Assembly (NCBI RefSeq): GCF_027409185.1
Contig: NC_084463.1
Coordinates: 161,673,869 to 161,737,868, forward strand
DNA length: 64,000 bases
Reading direction: 5' to 3'
DNA from: Cynocephalus volans
Lineage: Eukaryota > Chordata > Mammalia > Dermoptera > Cynocephalidae
Shown here: in pieces, positions 59,408 through 64,000 of the stretch
Layout: each line of letters opens with the position of its first letter
Numbering within the stretch: the first letter of the stretch is position 1
Program-made: the position numbers and the translations under genes
The notes under the pieces: generated by a model
Seen by the model: the letters and a program-made list of their open reading frames with translations, nothing else
What the model was told of the DNA's origin: nothing
Databases searched by the model: none

Positions 59408-60015
59408 AACCTTTGTATTAGTTATCCATTCCTGCATACTGATATTACCACAAACTTAGCAGCTGAAAACAACACACATTTATTTCCTCACAGATTCTTC
59501 ATGATCATCCGTCCAGGTATAGCTAAGCAGGGTTCTCTGCTTAGGGTCTCACATGGCTTCAATCAAGGTGTTGGCTGGGGCTGTGGTCTCATCTGAGACT
59601 CGACTGGGGAAAGATCCACTTTTGTAGGCAGAATCCAATTCCTTGCAGCTCTAGGACTGAGAGCTTTTTTCTCTGCTGTCTGGAAGCCATCCTCAGCTCT
59701 CAGAGATCACCCTCAGTTCCTTAACACATGGGCTTCCCGATATGGGCAGCCCACAAAATGGCAGCTTGCTTCTTCAAAGCTAGCAAGTAAAGGGGTGAGA
59801 AAGAGAGATTCCAGCAAGACAGATGCTACCAACTCATGTAACATAATAACAGCATTACATACATGTAATCATGTACTTCCCATCACCTTTGTCAGATACT
59901 ATCAGTTAGAAGCAAGTCACAGGTCCTGCCCACAGTCAAAAGGAGGGGATTACACAAGGGTGTGGAAACGAGAAGGTGGCATGGGGGGGGTCACCTTAAA
60001 AGTCTGTCTGCCATG
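59408..60015 (-). mobile_element. MLT1-like LTR, antisense
   Basis: TATTAGTTATCCATTCCTGC, CACAAACTTAGCAGCTGAAAAC, CAATCAAGGTGTTGGCTGGGG, CGACTGGGGAAAGATCC, GATTCCAGCAAGACAGATGC and AGAAGCAAGTCACAGGTCC. Confidence 0.65.
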
Positions 60016-61559
60016 GCCTTAAGGAGACTGTCAGTAGAAGACTGGTGGTGTTTGATAAGGCTGACAGTGAAGACTGAAAAAAAAACAGAGGAAAATGTTA
60101 TTGGATCTCAAGGAAAGGAGATTCTTGTTATATAGTGGCAGGAATTTTAGCAATACTGTAACCTGTGGTAATGTGGAAAGTAGGAAATGTACCTAAGGAA
60201 CTGCATGATCTAACTAAGGACAATTCCAGGCAAAATGTCAAAGGTACCACCTCATTTCTTCTTCCTGCTTAGAGTAAAATGTGAGAGGTGAGATACAAAC
60301 TGATAGAAGCACTTTTGAATAAAAAAAAAAAGAGTTAGGTTTTGATGATTTTGAAAATTCCCAGCCAGTGGCAATACTAAAATTAAGAAATGGCTTCTGG
60401 GAAAAGAAAAAAACACAGGACACTGTCAGGAATATATGGCATAAAGTTGAAGCCAAGGGTATGGTGTAAAATCCCTTACTAAGATCTCAGATCTAAGGCA
60501 GTAGAACAATTCAGTCAAACATTAAGGCTTCTAGGAATCTAGAGGGAGTTGTCTATCAGCATAAGCCCAAGGTAGAGAGTGGCTTATCTCAAAGAGATTT
60601 GTGGGTAAAATCTAATGGAGTGAACCTCAATAAGATTTGTAGAAATCTACAAAGTTTTTAAGAGAATTGCATTGGCAGAAACACTGCCTACTTGGACTGT
60701 AATGGACAGAGACAGCATAAATGGAAAAGAGGCATTTGGATTCCCAAACTCCTATAGAAGTTTTCTGAGAAAACTATTCAGCTGCAAACACAGCTTACCC
60801 TTCATACAAAAGGAAAGATGACACAAGAGGCAGAAGTAAGAGCCAAGTGGGTGGAGCCAAGAGCCATGGATAATTATTCTCAAGCCTCAAGTCTTAAGCA
60901 AAGAACTGCCAACTTGTGTCCTGCTACTTTTCACAATTGCTATGCACCAGTAACTCCTGCATGACTCCCATATTCCCACTGTTTGAACACAAGGGTATAC
61001 ATAGCAGTTGTCCTATGCCAGTCCCACCATTGTTTGTTGGGTGTGTGGGGGGAAGATAACATACCTCTTTAGTTCACAGGTTTAGTACACAGATAGAGAG
61101 GAACTGTACTTGAGGGGTTGAATCCAAGGAACCATACCTGCACCATCTCATGCGCACCTGAATCTTATTAAGATGACAAGATTTTGGACTTCCAACTGAT
61201 GCTATAATGGGGTGAGATTTGGGGGCAGTGGATGGAAGGGGAGTCAAAGGGCAGTCTGTGGCAACCAGCTGCTGAGATGCCCACCAGGATCCCTGCTTCC
61301 TGATATTCACATCCTCATGTAGTCTTCTCCCACACTGAACAGGGCTCATCTGCATAATGAATAGTATATTACAGAAACAATGGTGTGTGGCTTTTGAGGC
61401 TAGGGCCAAGGGGGAAAAAAGTCATAGTGGCTTCTGTCTTACTGTCTTGGATCACTCACTCTGAGGGAAGCCAGCTATCGTGATATGCAGACATTCAAGC
61501 ATCCCAAGGAGAAGTCTATATGCAGAGGAATGGTTGACCTCTCGCCAGCAAGCAGCACT
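60016..61559. other. Intergenic, nothing recognised
   Basis: AT-rich. No gene or assignable repeat; open frames are under 112 codons without domains. Confidence 0.4.
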
Positions 61560-61803
61560 CACTTGCTGGGTGTGTGAGTGAGCCTCCTTGGAAGGGGATT
61601 CTCCAGTGCAGTTAAGCTTTCATATGACAACAGCTTCAGCTGACATCTAACTGTAATCTCATGAGTAACCTAAGCTGGAACCACCCAGCTAAGCTGCTCC
61701 CAAGTTTCTGACCGGCAGAAACTGAGTAAGATAATAAATGTTTATCATTTAAGCCACTAGGTTTTGGGGTAATTTGGTATGCAGTAATAGGTAACTAATG
61801 TAG
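61560..61803 (+). mobile_element. MaLR LTR, MLT1-like
   Basis: AACTGTAATCTCATGAGTAAC, GGAACCACCCAGCTAAGCTGC, GATAATAAATGTTTATCATT, TTAAGCCACTAGGTTTTGGGG and AGTAATAGGTAACTAATG. Confidence 0.8.
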
Positions 61804-61948
61804 CCAGGCACTGAGATGAGCTGTTTACAAGCACCATGTGGTTTCCACACAATGACCCCAAGTGGGGTATCAAGAGTATTATATAGTCAAGCCATGAGTC
61901 ATTTCATTATAAAAGGGGGCATAAATTGTAACTTTCACCACCTTCTAG

Positions 61949-62176
61949 AACAGAAGTCAGCAAAACTTTTTCGTAAGGGACCAGGCAGTGAATATTTCAG
62001 ACTTTGCCAGCCATACCGTCTCTCTCACAACTATTCAACTCTGCGGCTCTAGAGCAAAAGCAGCCTCACACAGTACATCAATTAATAGGCATGGCTATGG
62101 TCCAATAAAACGTTATTTACAAAAGCAGGCAGCAGGCTGAATTTGGCCTGGTGCTGTAGTTTGCTCACCCCTGTTC
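61949..62176 (+). repeat. Ancient DNA-transposon-like repeat, second copy
   Basis: Colinear with 10095-10310: AACTATTCAACTCTGCGGC, GGTCCAATAAAACGTTATTTAC, GCAGGCAGCAGGCTG and GTTTGCTCACCCCTG. Confidence 0.65.
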
Positions 62177-62939
62177 CAGAACTAAACATCATGTCTCTTT
62201 GAAGTCTTGAGGCACCTGCTGGATGCCAGTGTAGTTTAGTAAGTTTCAGCTTTTCTCAGTCATTTCAGATGTAAACTTAGTCCTCTTGCATCTTCCACCC
62301 TCCTAGCTTCTCTTCTGCTTGGAATGGCCTCTCAGATCCAAGGAAACTTCACTAGCATCACGGCACTGGGAGGAGTCAGAGGCCTATGGACCAGTGTCCC
62401 TGGAACCTGGCTGTCTTTCTTGCTAGTTACCGGCCTCTGGTTGTCACTCTAGGTACCTTGAACCACCCTCCTGTCAGCTGTGAGACCCCCTAGGACTCTC
62501 CAGCCTCTCCCAGCTTTGCCCATTCTGGGTCCAGAAATTTCAAGGCTTTCCCATGCCACTTGTGCATCCAGCACTGCATGGACTTAACTCTTTCAGGCAA
62601 AGCACAAACCTCACATTCTGCAATTGTCACTCTGCTCCTAGGGCTTTCTTCTAAAGGTGTAGCCTGAGAAGTGAGGCCCAGGTCTCCTCTCTGCTCTGGA
62701 TCCTCAAATCTATCTGAGGGGTTCATCTTTTCCCAACCATACCCTTCCACTCCAGGAAGACCGTAAGTGCAGAGCCCAACTTCTTAGCTCACCCCTCTCT
62801 CCTCCAAGCCTCCTAGCCCAGAGTTTGCTGCTGTAGCTTTTGTTTGTTTTGTTTTTCAACATCTTTTCTCAACTAGACATACAAATGTTCTTCCAAACTG
62901 CTTATGCCAATCCCTCACCTTCAGGCACTTGAACCAAAG
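62177..62939. other. Intergenic, nothing recognised
   Basis: No gene, RNA or assignable repeat was identified. Confidence 0.4.
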
Positions 62940-62951
62940 AACTGAAGAAAC

Positions 62952-63047
62952 AGGGCTGACTGGTTAGCTCGGTTGGTTAGAGTATGGTGCGGGTAACACC
63001 AAGGTCCAGGGTTCAAACCCTGTACCAGCCAGCTGCTGGGGGGAAAA
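62952..63047 (+). mobile_element. CYN-type SINE, monomer (tRNA-like form)
   Basis: GGCTGACTGGTTAGCTCGG, TTGGTTAGAGTATGGTGC and CAGGGTTCAAACCCTGTACC, with a perfect TPsiC-like stem. AACTGAAGAAAC and AATTGAAGAAAT flank it. Confidence 0.85.
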
Positions 63048-63184
63048 ATTGAAGAAATAAAGTTTGTATCATGTTCCTTTCTTTTTTCCTTTCTTTGAAG
63101 CAATAAGGACAATATCTAGATTGAAAAGAGAGAAGAGCAGGGCTGAACAAAGGGATTTCAGAACAATACTGCAAAATTTTATCC

Positions 63185-63300
63185 CACCAGAGGTAGGTAC
63201 CATTATTATTCTTATTTTACAGATAAGGAAATTGAGGCCGAGAGAGATTAAGAAGCTGGAGTTCTTGGGACAGAGCACTGGATTTAGAGCCAGAAGCCAT
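63185..63300 (+). repeat. MIR fossil
   Basis: GTAGGTACCATTATTATTC, TACAGATAAGGAAATTGAGGC and GCACTGGATTTAGAGCCAG. Confidence 0.75.
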
Positions 63301-64000
63301 GCTGGAACTTGGGCGTTTGTCATTGCTGGTGGTGGCCCAACTCTCCCTTCCTCTCCCCTGCCTGAATGGTGCTGGGATTAGCACCCCCCCAGGCTCCCTG
63401 AAACCCCTTGTCGTCTGGCTGTGCCCACCCGCAGCTCTTCCACAGGAGAAATCTCTGTCTCCTCTGGTGAGTCTTGGCACTCTCTCTCAGACTGTCCTTG
63501 CCACAGTCCTGTGTCAGTTGGTAGCACTGGGGCTCTGGTGAAACATCAGCTCCGTACTTGCCGGGCTGCGTGACCTGGGGCAAGTTTCTCCCCCTCCCTG
63601 AGCCTCAGTTTCCTCATCTGTATACAGCGGATTATAATAGTAATTCAGTTCATGCTCAGAGGGCCTGCTGTGGCAGGCAGTGTGCTGGAAGCTGGAGGTG
63701 CAAAAGGGAGTGAGACTGTCCCAGTGTCCTCATTCCCTGCAGTGGCTGCATGTACCCAGCACGGAGGTGGACATGCTGCAGGCATTCAGTGATGGACACT
63801 GTCCCGTGCTGCAGGACTTGAATGCCCTGCTGCCAGCAGCCTGGCAGTCTGGCCTGCTTGGTACGGGCCTCTCAGGGAGTTTCTCTTTGATTAATGAGTG
63901 CCTTTGTCCCCAAAGATGTGCTGTCAGCTGCTTTCTTGTCTCATCTGCCTGCTGGGGCCCCTGAACAGTTGGCAAAGCAGTTGGTATCTTTGACTATTTT
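63301..64000. other. Intergenic to window end
   Basis: A reverse MIR is at about 63545-63660 (GCAAGTTTCTCCCCCTCCCTG, AGCCTCAGTTTCCTCATCTG). No exon is recognised. By mammalian synteny PELI3 would lie further right. Confidence 0.45.

Noticed and set aside
63301-64000. First exon of PELI3 at the right edge
   Set aside because: No CpG island or recognisable coding sequence; only MIR remnants and short frames.

Overview
The window is mammalian nuclear DNA. Two intron-containing genes are recognisable: NPAS4 on the plus strand and MRPL11 on the minus strand. They are neighbours in mammals (human 11q13), and the reconstructed proteins are nearly colinear with the human ones (804 and 192 residues). 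Sixteen copies of a tRNA-Ile-derived SINE, as monomers and as two-monomer composites that end in a CCTTACCGGTCAT tail plus poly-A, point to a dermopteran (colugo, probably Galeopterus). I know CYN SINEs from that group; the species is an inference, not a search result.

Layout. 1-12 kb: intergenic, with MIR, L2 and MaLR fossils, a CpG island at about 3.35-3.8 kb and four RFX X-box palindromes. 12.65-15.6 kb: NPAS4 control region, with an AP-1/MEF2-like cluster, an RE1/REST site, a CArG box, a palindromic CRE pair and a TATA box. 15.64-21.1 kb: NPAS4, 8 exons, with a second RE1-like cluster in intron 1. 22-31.9 kb: AT-rich LINE territory (L1 ORF2 and 3' UTR fossils, a HAL1-like element). 31.9-41.4 kb: a nested stack in which an old L1 was hit by an apparently L1-mobilised retroviral transcript (R-U5...U3-R-polyA). 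That was hit in turn by a full-length, tRNA-Phe-primed, minus-strand class I endogenous retrovirus (ERV). A separate solo LTR also sits in the L1. 41.6-42.1 kb: an LTR fragment. 42.7-45.8 kb: MRPL11, 5 coding exons, with a YY1 motif at its start and ZNF143-like and CTCF-like motifs just upstream. 46-64 kb: intergenic, with MIR, L2, MaLR LTRs, CYN SINEs and a ~650 bp composite retroposon that also begins the window. I see no exon of the next expected gene (PELI3).

How it works together. NPAS4 is a neuronal activity-dependent bHLH-PAS transcription factor. Its flanks carry the expected logic: CRE, CArG, MEF2 and AP-1 elements for calcium-driven induction, and RE1 elements for silencing outside neurons. 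MRPL11 is a housekeeping mitochondrial ribosomal protein with a GC-rich YY1 promoter. The CTCF-like motif behind MRPL11 could mark a domain edge. All ERV and LINE coding remnants are broken; none looks capable of making a full protein.
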